Under the pieces are notes generated by a model, which was not told where the DNA came from, ran no database searches, and worked only from the letters and a program-made list of their open reading frames with translations. 64,000 bases of DNA from Caenorhabditis elegans (lineage: Eukaryota; Nematoda; Chromadorea; Rhabditida; Rhabditidae), in assembly GCF_000002985.6 (NCBI RefSeq), contig NC_003284.9, forward strand, positions 2,356,001 through 2,420,000, given 5' to 3'. A program made the position numbers and the translations under genes. The stretch's first letter is position 1; every line of letters begins with the position of its first letter. Positions 36,598 to 48,031 of this stretch are shown here, piece after piece.

Positions 36598-39504
36598 TTG
36601 TTTTTGACAATCGGTTCATCAAATACGTGTATAACTGCGTTTTTAATAATGATATATATATTTTTCCCCTGCTCACCCCGCCTCGGTTGAAAGATAAATC
36701 TGTAAATATGGAGCCGAGTAAGTGAAGTGGTTGCGTTCGTATAACGCGATTATAAACATCCGGTTGGTGATGTGCACATCAACAGGGGCTCCTACTCACT
36801 TCAGATGAGAGCTTCTTCTCTTTTTAGCAATTTACTACGTAATTCCACCTGTCCCGTTTTGAAGGAAATAAAACGTGAAACCGCCGTGTTAACTTTCGCA
36901 ATGTGTTTTTTTTTGGAATTTGAAAAGTATTTATTTAAATTTTCATTTTACCAAATTAAACAATAATTGCAAAATTGAGAGGACAAAATTGAAAATTGAT
37001 ATCGTTTCAATTTTACACTATTATTTTTTCACACTTTTCTAACAAAATTTATGACGGTTCAAAATTCGGTCACTTTTCCGTATTGAAGCGGTTGGAAATT
37101 AACTTTTTCTGAAATATCATCATATTTTTTCTCATATTTTGGTCTTTTATCTCACTGTATTTCAAGGTGTTAATTCGAAAAAGTCAATTTCGAACAGCTT
37201 CAACACTGAAATTTAAGCACATTTTGGGCACAAATGTTTAAAATACCCCGAACCGTTAGTCTTTTTATAGATGGAGTTTTGCCCTAAGAAACGGAAAACG
37301 GTTCAAATATATCATAAATAAATTTGAACCAATTTATATAGTTTTTCTGAATTTTTTAGTAATTTTTTCAATTTTGCATAAAATGCGATAGGTTAAATTA
37401 TTTTTATTCAATGTTTCGACTTTTTTTTTCGAAATTTTGAACTCTGTAGGTTTTGCCCTAAACGACTGAAAACAGTTCAAATGTATTAAAAATGAATCTA
37501 AAACGAGTTTATAAAAATTTTCTGAATTTTCCAACGAATTTGAAAAGGCTGAAATATTTCTGAACTTTCGCGCAAAATTTTGAACCGCCATAAAAAATTA
37601 AAAATTTTATTCTAGATATATCATTACAAAATTCGTTTATTTTAGCACATTTCGAATCTATCCGTTCAAAATTCCCCGAACCGTTACAACTTGTTGATCT
37701 AAAAGTGTTTCCATGTATTCCTGTGCCTCATTTTTTTTTCTCTCAACATTTCGCAACGACGCTCATGTACACACGACGCGTGTATACATGTCGTTACCCT
37801 GTATCTAGGCGAGCTGATATCTACTATCAGGATTCCGTGGAATTTTTGAGTAGAATTCATCAAATTTGTGTGAATAAATGTCACATGAAGACGGCAGTAA
37901 GCAACGCATAAATCGACCCTGTGTGGAAAGAAGGCGATGGAGAATGAGAGAGGAGGGGAAAGGGAACCTTATTTCTGGGTGGTGCCCCCGAAAACCACCA
38001 TCGACAATTTTCTTTCACGTCAAAACTAGCAATGTTTCTTGCAGCGGGGGGCTAGGTGGGGCTCCAGAACTTTTCATGTTCCCTCTTCTTTTTTATACGA
38101 GCTATTATGACAAGTTGCACTGCTGCAGTACGTTGTACTTGAATAAAAAAAACGGATATTACTTTTATTTCTATAAAAACCGAATACAACACATGATAAA
38201 GAATATTCAAGTTAATTACCATAGTGCAGCACGTGAAAGTGTTATCTTTCCACGATATCCTGTGCACATGATATGGACTTCATTAGTGCACCTGGCTATT
38301 TTCAACATGTGCATCGGTTCTATTCTCCCTTTTAATTTGTAGTCATTCATTACTCTCATTTTCTCATATTATTTCCTAGACGTAAATTGATATGAGTAGT
38401 TGGTCCATTTTAAAACTTTAAAAGTTCTGTGATCCAAAATGTACTTCCCATTTTTCGGCACATTGAGGAATTTTTCAATACGCTTTTTCTCAACGTTGTG
38501 TCAAAATTTTATTTTTGGTTATATAAAAATTTTAAAGTTATATAGAAATGTAGAGAAGTGTTAATAATCTTAGAGACTAACTTTACTTTTAACTGAAAGT
38601 TTTTGAAAAATTGTGGTGGCCAGTGTTATATACACACCAGGATTGGAGCAACTTTTCAAAACTTTTTATTGAAAATAAAGTCATTTTAGAAAGTACTTAT
38701 ATTTCTATTTAAATTTCCAAAAAAAAAGCTTTGACACAACGAAAATAAAGATAATTTGTAATGATTATTATTAATTGGAAAACTTATTAACCTCAATTTA
38801 GTAGTTAAAAGGTGGAGTAGCGCCAATGAGGATATCTTTGAAATACTATTGTAATCTAATATTTAAAACAACCGAATAACAATAAAACACGGCAAAAAGT
38901 TGTTAATTTTCAAAAATTTTAGCACATTGCTAAACTTTAAAACATTATACGCTTTTTTATTTCTCTTCCAAATTATTCGCTTCCAGAGAAATGTCGCATG
39001 TTCCGACCCCTAAAATAAAATTAAAGTATAAAAATCTTATATAAAAATCAAATATTAGTAGTTTTGAACCCTTTTCCTCACTGCCGCTACTCTACTGTGG
39101 ACGGGACCCTACCTTTTCATCAATTTAAATATATTTCGAGTTTGCCCTACTGTCGGTTCCATCTAATCTTCCATTATTATATCAAAACCAGTACCCTTCA
39201 AATTTTATAACAGCTACAAATTGTATGATTTCTCTTCAAACTGTATGCCACTAATGCTCACTTTTAAATGTTTATTTTATAGCTTTCCAAAATCGCAATC
39301 CAGCGAGGGGACACCGGCAGTGGTGTCCACTTCTGTTCCATTAGAAGGCCACCTTCGACAGCAGCATTCACACCGGTTACTTAGCGACGCGAGCCGTCTA
39401 TTAGCGTGCAGAAGAAGGAGAGGGAGAGAGTGGTCACCAACTCGGAGAGCAGCATATAAAGCTTGACCCTTACGAGTCCCTGATATTCCGCCGACGGGTC
39501 GGGA
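36598..39504. other. Spacer with element remnants and a short ORF
   Basis: 3' flank of the SOD-repeat gene, then AT-rich DNA. At 36805 an ATG directly follows CACTTCAG and opens 53 codons to 36966, a weak gene candidate. Remnants of the AACGGTTCGGGG-type elements lie at about 37025-37260 and 37430-37690. 37700-38060 is less AT-rich, with ACACGACGCGTGTATACATG, a short palindrome. A copy of the GTGGAGTAGCGCCA repeat starts at 38809. 39100-39500 is probably the promoter of the lectin gene. Confidence 0.45.
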
Positions 39505-42500
39505 ATGAGGTGCACAATATGGCCGTTGTGGCTGTCACGACTATTAATATTATATTATTTATCAGTGCCGGTTATAGTCATTGCGCAGAACACCACCTGT
39601 TCAGGTATGTCTAATTTGATTTTTTTTTGTTTTAGTTTCTACTTTTTTTCATTTTCAGGAACCGTAGTTTTAAATGCAACTAAGGAATTACAGTACTTGA
39701 CAACTCCTAACTATGAATTGAGTTATAAGTATCCTCCTTTTTTAGATTGCCGTTTTTTCATAAAAGCGCCAGATAAAACACGAGTTGTTGTAGAAATAAT
39801 TGATATGGAAATGGAACCCAGAATATTTGACGAATGTTCTGATTATGTTGGTTTTGCAGAAGGTATGTCAATGTTTTCAAATCTTGTAGTGTAGTTCAGT
39901 GTATGTATAAAGGAAGCATGGAAGCCATAGATTATGCACTCTAAATCCAAAATAAAACCCGATAATTTCAGATGTGACCGAGAAAAATATTTCAAAAATG
40001 CTCACTCTTTGTGAAACTCTGACAAAGCGACAGGTACTTGAAAATACTATTAATTTAGAAATATTGAAGTTTCAGTATATATCATCAACCAACACATTGA
40101 CCATTATTTTCCAGTCAGATGAGCTTATAGAATATCGAGGTGCAAGGTTAAGCTATCAATATCACGGTAAGTACTGTTTAAAAAAAAGAACAAAAAAATC
40201 AAATTTCGTAGTTTTTAGTAAAATTTAAATAAAGAGTGGTTTGGAATAGGTATGTGCTTAAATGAACAAATTTAGTAATGAAACTTTTCAAAAAATGTTC
40301 AAAATTTTTTATTATGGTGGCTCAAAGTTTGAAAAAAAGGTCAATTTTATGTAGTTAAATTAAAATTTTGACAACTTATCCGTGTCGCAGCGGTCCGAAA
40401 TTGGTTTTTTTTACGAAATATCACTTTATTGCATATTCGGATAGATTTTCTTACGTTAGTTCGTTGATTAATAGTAAGGAACAATCAGCCGGCCTATCGC
40501 TGCCACTCGCGGCTCAAGTAAAGAGCGACGCGGAACCCCGAACGTGTCGGACGCCGCGGCGTTCTCACATCGAAGCCTTAATGATCATTCAAAAAATTGA
40601 TTTTCGGACCGCTGCGACACGGGAAAGCGGCCTAAGTTGGAGAACCGCTAAACAAAATTTTTGAAAAAAATTGAAAATTTTAGAGATATTTCATTACGAA
40701 ATTCGTTCAAGTGAGCACAATTAGAGTCTATATAACTGAAATACTGCGGCATGTATTTAGAAACCTGAAATTTCTGAATAGAGCACTAGCAATATGACTT
40801 CTGGGAAAACTTACAAGTCTTAGAGAACAAATTGAGATTTAGATAACTAACTCCCTCTTTTAAAAAATTTGTCTTAGATATTACCACTTGCCCTCCTGGT
40901 TGGACTGAGCTATCGGACGGCAAATGCGTGAGACATGAGATTGATCAAAAGACTGACTGGATCACGGCTCAGAATCGTTGCATGGAACAGCAGAGCAATC
41001 TCATCACGATAGAAACTGGTGCCAAAACCACGGAACTTGAAAGTTGGTTTGGTGCAGGCTTTTTCTGTCATTTCCCAAAATTTGCAGATTTATTTAAAAG
41101 TGTTCCCACGAGGTTTTGGACTGGAGACACGGATGCAACAACCGAGGGATTGCTTGTCGGAATCAATGACAGAGAAGCTCCAAACATCCCAGGGTAAGCA
41201 TAGTTTTCTCACGGTATTCATTCTAAAAATTGGTTTAAGTCGTGAATCCGGAAATAGTTACACTGACAATAACGACAATAATGATTGCATGACTGTCCAC
41301 TTCGGTGATAATCAACCTTTTCGAATGGATGGTTGTGCGTCTTTCAATGCATATATTTGTGAGATGAAGAAAGATGGAACGACTGTCCTGTACCCGCCAC
41401 CGGTTCAAAACATCCAAGATGGATCCAACTCTCACAATTCAGCATACGCACTTTGGCTTTTGCTGTTTTTAATTGGGTTACTGTTTTTGACAATAATGGC
41501 GTTTTTGTGTTTCAGTGAGTATTCTTATTTCCCTCATGATTTTTTTTCTTCAACACGGTTGTTTTAGTGTGCTGGAAACAAAAGGACGCAAGAGTTCACA
41601 CGGAAACTTCCGGCGTTCAGCAGAATGCATTCATGAGCGAGACTACTCATCGCATAGATCAACAATCCAGAACATCTGGAAATGGGCAACGTAAGTTGGT
41701 CTAAAAAAATGCAACTTGTATAGCAAAATGTTTTAGTCACTTCGGTCAATAATAAAAATTATCTCAATCAACGAATAAACGCGTAATAAACTACGTGATA
41801 AACACTGAAAAGTTGTCAAATTTTGAAGTTTTAGCTAAAAATATATTTAACTTTTTTTTTCCAAAACTTTGTGCGCCCATAACTTTTTTTGAAAAATTTT
41901 CAGAACGTTTCATTACGAAATTTGGTAGTTTTGGAACACATTGGGTCCAAAAAACCAGTCTCAAATTTCAATACTCCACTTTTAAAAGTTAAAGACAATT
42001 TTTTTGGATTGACAACGTGTTATAAAAAGCATGCTTTATAACAATTTCCCCCTGGCGCTACTCCGCATTTAAAACGCCAAAATGTTAACTTCTACAAACC
42101 TCTTATTTTAGTATAAGGGTTTTTAAATATTCTCTTGGAAACTCCACTTTCATACATATAGAAGCTTTTTTTTTGTTTTCAGAAATTGCTCCAGTAGCAT
42201 CTTCGTCTGGCGGAGCCAACCGTACATCTCGAAATTCGCCAATCAATGTCCCTATTGAAAACAATAGACCAATCAAGAAATTTCCAATGGCACCAGTTCC
42301 GAATCGCTTACCAATGGCTGAAGAACCATCTGGAGGATCGGAGCATGTTGTGGAAACAGGCATACTTGGAGCTAATAATGATGATGATGTTGAATCGGTC
42401 AGTGCTGCTCCGAGAGCTCAAACAAGAACACTCCCACCAATGCCAACGAGAGAAGGAACGTTCCAGAGTATTAATACGAGGTCAGCAAAAAAAATGCCGT

Positions 42501-42653
42501 TCTAGGAGTCATGAACACTCTATTTTTTTCAGAGATGGTAGCACCATGAGGACACGAAGAAATAAAGAACTATTTGAGCGACCTGTGATGCATGTTCTTG
42601 ACAATGTATCTGCAATATCTCTAGATGAATTTTGGAGCAATAAAAAACCCTGA
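39505..42653 (+). CDS. CUB and C-type lectin domain single-pass membrane protein, 529 aa
   Basis: Nine exons join in frame: 39505-39604, 39659-39862, 39972-40033, 40076-40166, 40878-41193, 41240-41514, 41568-41690, 42183-42480, 42533-42653. A signal peptide (about 1-27, LLILYYLSVPVIVIA) is followed by a CUB-like domain (about 33-152, with DCRFFIKAPDKTRVVVEI). A C-type lectin domain follows (about 156-305): TCPPGWTELSDGKCV, AQNRC, LITIET, DCMTV and CASFNAYICEM mark its conserved cysteines. The canonical WND and EPN calcium motifs are not evident, so sugar binding is uncertain. One TM segment (about 327-349) leads to a 180-residue Pro/Ser/Asn-rich cytoplasmic tail. A nematode clec family member, likely a surface receptor. 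A possible 36-nt intron at 41052-41087 is open in frame and was kept as exon. Confidence 0.85.
40381..40622. mobile_element. TIR element, CGTGTCGCAGCGGTCCGAAA family
   Basis: The left end CGTGTCGCAGCGGTCCGAAA and right end TTTTCGGACCGCTGCGACAC are near-perfect inverted repeats, 242 bp in all. It lies in the long fourth intron of the CUB/lectin gene (40167-40877). No frame inside. Confidence 0.85.
41805..41995. mobile_element. Diverged half of AAGGTGGRGTAC-family element
   Basis: The right end TTTCATTACGAAATTTGG..CACATTGGGTCCAAAAAACC..TCTCAAATTTCAATACTCC matches the right terminus of 10493-10870 with substitutions. It lies in intron 7 of the CUB/lectin gene. Confidence 0.6.
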
Positions 42654-42970
42654 GTGACCTGCAGCTCAAAATGCCACTCGGTTTAGGGTTTTGTTTAGAT
42701 CAGCGGGTTTTATGCAATTTATTATTTAATAACTATTCTCACATGGATTTTTTGTTCTCATCACTAACCAAACTGCCGAAAATTCATTTGTCTTTCTTTT
42801 TATGAAAATATATCAATTTATAATTTATCTTATAACTTTTCTTCATCTCATAAATGCAAAAAAGGACATTAAAACTTCAGATCACAAAAACAGTAGGTGC
42901 TTTGAATTGGGAAACAAAAAAAAACTATTTGACAAGAAAAATGGCATTAAAATGATGGAAATTTTCGATA

Positions 42971-45939
42971 TCAAACAATATCGTACGCGTCAGATTTTGG
43001 TGATATATCTTCATATTTGACCGGCGGTAAAGCAGTTGGCATAATGACACATTTGAAGAATGTTCGGTTTCTTCGTAATCCTAAGAAATTCCTCCAGTTT
43101 GCTTTGAATCCTTTATTCAGTCGTTTTCTGGCGCTCGTGTTTTTCTTAGATCCCGTCAGTTTCTGAAATTTATTGGTTTTTTTTTACGAAAAAATCATTT
43201 TAAAAATGTAATCTTACTAAGTAATCAATGTAAGTGCATCCGATTGAAATCAGATAAATATTCCATGAAGTCAGACCGCCAACCATCACCAGAAGAATGC
43301 CACTCAGCAAGTAACAGAACACAACTGACGTTCGAGCAAAACCTGAAGTAATTGAAAAACGTTTTTCAATTATTTTGAAGTACAAAAATACACAAAAAAT
43401 ATAAAATCAGACATATAACCGCTTAAGTTTTATTTTTCTGCAAAAAAATATGCCCCAAAAGAAATGAATGGAAAATGTATTAAAAATATTTTTTTGGGCC
43501 CGATATATACTAAACAAGTACCGAAAAAATTCCTGCGAAAAATTCAAACTCAACTTTCAAAAAAAAAATCTTTCTCAATTCAGGGGTATATTTTTGATGT
43601 CATTTAGTGTCAAAATATAGAAAAAATTTTTTGATTGATTTGAAAATGAGATTAATTTTAATTTACAAACGACGAATTATTGTAATTTTTAGCTACTAGC
43701 ACAATCTCAATAACTAAAACAACCGTTTATTCACGTAGTACCAGGTTGTCACATAACGGTTTGATCTATAAAAAATGCGAGAATTTTTCGCCCAAAAATA
43801 TGTGACGTCAGTGCGTTTTTAACCATGCGAGATCAGTTGAGAACTCTGCGTCTCTTCTCCCGCATTTTTTGTAGATCTACGTAGATCAAACCGAAATGAG
43901 ACAATCTGACACCACGTGTTCTTTTCAGATCAAGCAAATACTTTTCTATGTTTTGACATTTAATTCAAGTTAAATATATTGCAGTAGCAAGACGCCCGTT
44001 TTCAAAAACCGGTCGTTTGGGCAAACTTTGCAAACTTGCCGTGGTCGTCGAACTCGCTAAATTGCAATATTTTTTTGAGCTCAAAAAGTGCCAAAATTAA
44101 TGGAAAAAACTAAGTGCAAAAACTTTCGTTTATTACCCATTGGCATGTATACATATTTTTACCATTCACGATACTTTTTCTTAGAATTTTCAATCCATAC
44201 AGTTTTCCTGCCCATTAAATAATGTTCGCCCCAAACACAAGTGTTTATTCTTCTATACAAAACGAAAAGTCAGAATCACTGACCGTCATAATCGCAAATA
44301 ATGTCCTGAAGTGGTGCATGTTCTAGTATTGTCGTGCAATATGTTGTTTGAGAAGACTCCTGAAAGAATACACTTTGAATTTACCACATACCAAAAAAAC
44401 TGTACAAACTTACTAAGAACAAATGATCGGAAAACGACTGATATCCGGCTATAATGATTGTGGCCGCCGCAAGTGTCAAATTTGCAATGAATAGAAAGAA
44501 ATGGCGATGGTTGTGTAACCCAACACACTGGTTGATCCAAATACAGTGGTGATCCATCCCAAGTACACATTTCTCGCACACGGAGCAGTGATGAGCGTTA
44601 TCGCTTTTCCAGTAATTGCACTTGGAGCAAAATGAATCGCCTTCTTCCTGACAAAAACGTAAAATTTTTTAATCAAATGCGTTCATTTTACTCACTCCAG
44701 GATTTGCAACTGGTGGTATTGTCCTGGCTTTGTAGTAATGATATTGGATGTTGAATAAGAAATACAGGCCGCAAGTGCCGAGCAGCAAGAGTAGCCAGGC
44801 AGGTTTGTATCTAAAATAATACAAGTTTTTCGAGAACTGTTAAGTGTGAAGGTTGAGTAAAAAATTTCAAAATGTTCAGCAAATTGGTAAGCCGACAAAT
44901 TGCCGATTTGTCGAATTTGCCGGTAAGACGGCAATTGCCAAAATTTTACGTCGAATTGTGTTTTTGCATTTTTATTTGGAAATTTCAGAATTTAAATTTC
45001 AATCTGCGAAATTGTACGCATCCTATGAATGTTCCTACAAAGAGGCACAGTTTAACTGTTACCGTCTTTGAAAAAAATCCCTAAAAATATTTTTGGCAAA
45101 ACTGATATCCGGCAAATCGGCAAACCGACAATCTGCCGATTTGCCGAACTTGTCGACGAACGGCAATTGTCGCCCACCCTTGGTTTGTACATCTTTTTCG
45201 TAATTACTACAGTGTTCTCAAAATTACCAGAAACTAAACGGGACAGTTTATATATATGTTTTTTTTTTAATTGCATATGCACAAAATTGACAATCGAAGA
45301 AAAGTTTCATAAAAACAGCGTGGTGTGTTTGACTTTTTATTAATAATAGTTTTTCAACAAAAAAACTCACAGTTGTTCATATGGAATGATTATGAAAAAG
45401 GATGTGAAGGCTAGAAATGTGGAGATGAAGTATACGAAGAACACCAGAAACTGAAAAAAAAATAATTTGGTTTAGTGTAAATTTTCACATTTTTTGTTGT
45501 TATTGTTTAACTTATCTGCAGATGAGGTTTTTCTCATGTTTCAATTAACCGTGCAATGAATTTTTTCAAAGAAGAAGTATCAGTTCTGGGTTTTCTTGAG
45601 CATATACACCAAAAATTTAAAATTTCATAATAAATACAGGCTTTTAGCGCACAAGTACCGATGTTTGTGTATTAATATTGTTTTAGAATAATTTTTGCTT
45701 ATTAAGGCTACTACATAAGTAACAAACATATTTATCAATTATAAATTTTCTGTTCAAATACTTACTTTTCCAATCTGCCGCATCGATGAGTTCGCAGCTT
45801 TGACCATGGGAATAAACGTTCCATCATCAATCTTCCTATCAATGAAGTCGCAAAAATGATTCATTTTATCTGAAACTGTATCAGCTTGAAAAAAAAACAA
45901 CAACAAATCGGCAAGACACTTTTACTTACCATGACACAT
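42971..45939 (-). CDS. DHHC palmitoyltransferase, ZDHHC4/23-like, 316 aa
   Basis: Eight minus-strand exons join in phase: 45939-45930, 45884-45766, 45450-45371, 44810-44696, 44647-44414, 44359-44284, 43342-43218, 43162-42971. The start ATG is in a 10-nt coding exon (M-C-H, then Ala across the junction); an in-frame ATG at 45864 is the alternative. Two N-terminal TM segments are followed by the zinc-binding cysteine-rich domain. There CSKC, HHCSVCEKC and DHHCIWINQCVG (DHHC at residues 140-143) are intact, with Ile replacing the usual Pro after the catalytic Cys, as in ZDHHC4. Two more TM segments and a GCTYIDYL stretch resembling the TTxE motif follow, then a basic C-terminal tail. It should S-palmitoylate membrane proteins at ER/Golgi membranes; substrates are unknown. 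Confidence 0.92.
43732..43917. mobile_element. Palindromic TIR repeat, CACGTGGTGYCAG family, second copy
   Basis: It ends GACACCACGTG and holds the core GTTGAGAACTCTGCGTCTC, the reverse complement of the core in 3676-3851. It lies in an intron of the DHHC gene. Confidence 0.8.
44880..45178. repeat. GGCAAATCGGCA-type palindromic repeat
   Basis: Two arms rich in CGGCAAATTGCCGATTTGCC-like strings (44890-44940 and 45110-45170) are inverted around an AT-rich spacer. It lies in intron 3 of the DHHC gene and is a typical dispersed nematode fold-back. Confidence 0.7.
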
Positions 45940-48031
45940 GTTTCCTTTTCTTCCGTTAAAATTGTATTCCCATCGTACTACTCTTCCCTGTCTTCTTTGA
46001 ATGGAGGTTCGCCTAGAATAGTGTGTGCCGACGCTTTAGACGGCCAGCAGTGCGCACAGGCCAATCATGCCGGTCATACAGAGTACCCATTGTATGAGAG
46101 AGTGCAGACACTGCATTGACCAAGCTAAAGTGTATTGTGGACAGTGATGAGGTTGGATGACCAGTGACGAAGCAGAATGGAAATAGTGTAGGGTTACGAA
46201 GAGAGCCTAGATACGCAGACAAAACATAGAGACAGAGAGTGGAGAGGCATCGAAGGGTTGCGGACAGCAAAACATTGATGAGAAATCAAGCCGTTCTGTC
46301 ATTTTTGGCTCTCATTCCGTTTATACCCATATAACTCTAACGTTTATTTTAACTGAAGTTATTTTTTTGGCAGAGTAGCGCTAGTGAGGAAATTGTATTT
46401 AAAAAAACCAATCTCCTTATGCCAAATTAACCAAATACCATAATAAAACTTGTTTTTTTTCAATAATAAATATTTTTTATTTTGTCTGAATTTTGTCTGA
46501 ATTTTGTCTTTTTATTTTATCAGAAAGTGGCATTTGCTAAGTTTTTGCCACCTTTTTGGATGTCGTCGATCAAAAATTGTTTTACTTCAAGTACTTATAG
46601 ATTAGTTAAAAGTTCATAAATTAAAACAGCTAAAAACATGATATTTTTCAGTAAAAAATGATTCATGACAAACTACCAATATTTCAAAAACAAGGAAGCT
46701 ACCAGAAATCCATAAAAACCTTAAAAAACGATTCTTGATTAGGTAAAATATACTGAGATTTTTTTTTTGAAGAATGCCGGTCTTCATTTTTTGTGTCTTG
46801 ATTTTCAAATGAAAAGATATGTTTCATCGCTCTTACTAAAATTATATTAAAAAAAGAGTAACGGTTCTGAGTTTTTTGAAAGTACGGACCCGAAATGTGC
46901 TCAAATTAACTTGGAAAAAATTGTCCCATTTTGGCTCACGTGGTGTCAGAGTGTCTCATTTTGGCTTGATTTACGTAGATCTACAAAAAATGCGGGAGAA
47001 GAGACGCAGAGTTCTCAACTGATTTTGTATGGTTAAGAACGTGCTGACGTCACATATTTTTGAGCAAAAAATTTCCGCTTTTTTGTAGATCAAACCATGA
47101 CGGCAAAATTGGAGATTTTAGCTTTAAATAGCCCAATTTTTTAAAAAAATTTTAAACCACCATAAAATAGTTTAAAACACTTTCAGAATTTTTGAAGTTT
47201 GCTTACTTATTTGAATCATTTTTAATCTAAACGATCAAGTATTCAGTTTCCTTGAAGGTTTTTTGGCTATGAAAAAATATACCGTGATAAAATCAATTTT
47301 CACTTTAACTTCCAATTTCTTCTGCCTCATTTCAATCCAATCCGTCAATCTACGTCATATTCTAATTTCCGCGCCTCTGTTTCATTTTCCGAAGGCGACA
47401 ACATTAAGCTTTTGGAAAACAACTGAAAGAATGTGGGTTGTGAGCAACATGAAATTGACGCTGCCTGCTGCTTCATTTTTCGTGCATTCGTTTTGACTAC
47501 CAGGCACTACCAGGACGTAGAAGAGCAGCAACGTCCTATTGATTTTGACCAAACATGTTCTCTGTTGGATAATCGGTTTTTTAACACATTTCGGAATGTC
47601 ATTCCGTTTTTTAAAATATATTTTTTACTTCTAATATTAGCTTTTTTTTCAAAATATTTAATTGTCAAAAAACATTTAGAAAACTTTTTGAAAAGTTTCA
47701 TTACAAATTCTGTTAATTTGAGCACATTTTGCAAAAAACGTTTAAAATTTCCAACCAGTACTCCTCCTTTAAAAAAATTTTCAGTGTTGGTAAATTTCCA
47801 AATGTTTCAAATATGTGATGAAATTGTAGAAGGCTACTTCTAAAATTACGATGAGTGATAACTCAGTTTTCACCACTTTTGACTGTAAATTAAAACATTT
47901 AAAAATGCTTCAAAAACTTATTTCTTGGTTTCCGCCATTTACACATCATACTCATGTTCCTTTTTTCTAAAACAATATTTTTTAAAACTTCTGATTATTT
48001 TTTAATAAAATTCCTATTTTCAGCTTTCAAA
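45940..48031. other. Divergent promoter region and spacer with repeats
   Basis: This separates the minus-strand DHHC gene from the plus-strand 627-aa gene, so it should hold both promoters. The first 300 nt beside the DHHC start are less AT-rich. A CACGTGGTGTCAG-family repeat copy, third in the window, occupies about 46937-47105. A GCAGAGTAGCGCTAGTGAGG remnant starts at 46370, with TTTTGTCTGAA triplicated near 46483-46510. 47380-47520 is GC-richer and could be upstream regulatory DNA. No gene seen. Confidence 0.5.

Noticed and set aside
37878-38342. 154-codon plus-strand frame
   Set aside because: No splice partners, no homology that I recognise, and composition changes along its length as in random DNA.
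41052-41087. 36-nt intron in the CUB/lectin gene (GTGCAG..TTTGCAG)
   Set aside because: Shorter than normal nematode introns and the frame is open through it, so it was kept as exon.
46013-46270. 85-codon minus frame upstream of the DHHC gene, tested as an N-terminal extension
   Set aside because: It is not in frame with the DHHC exons, and the in-frame path has stops before the ATG at 45939; treated as promoter or leader DNA.
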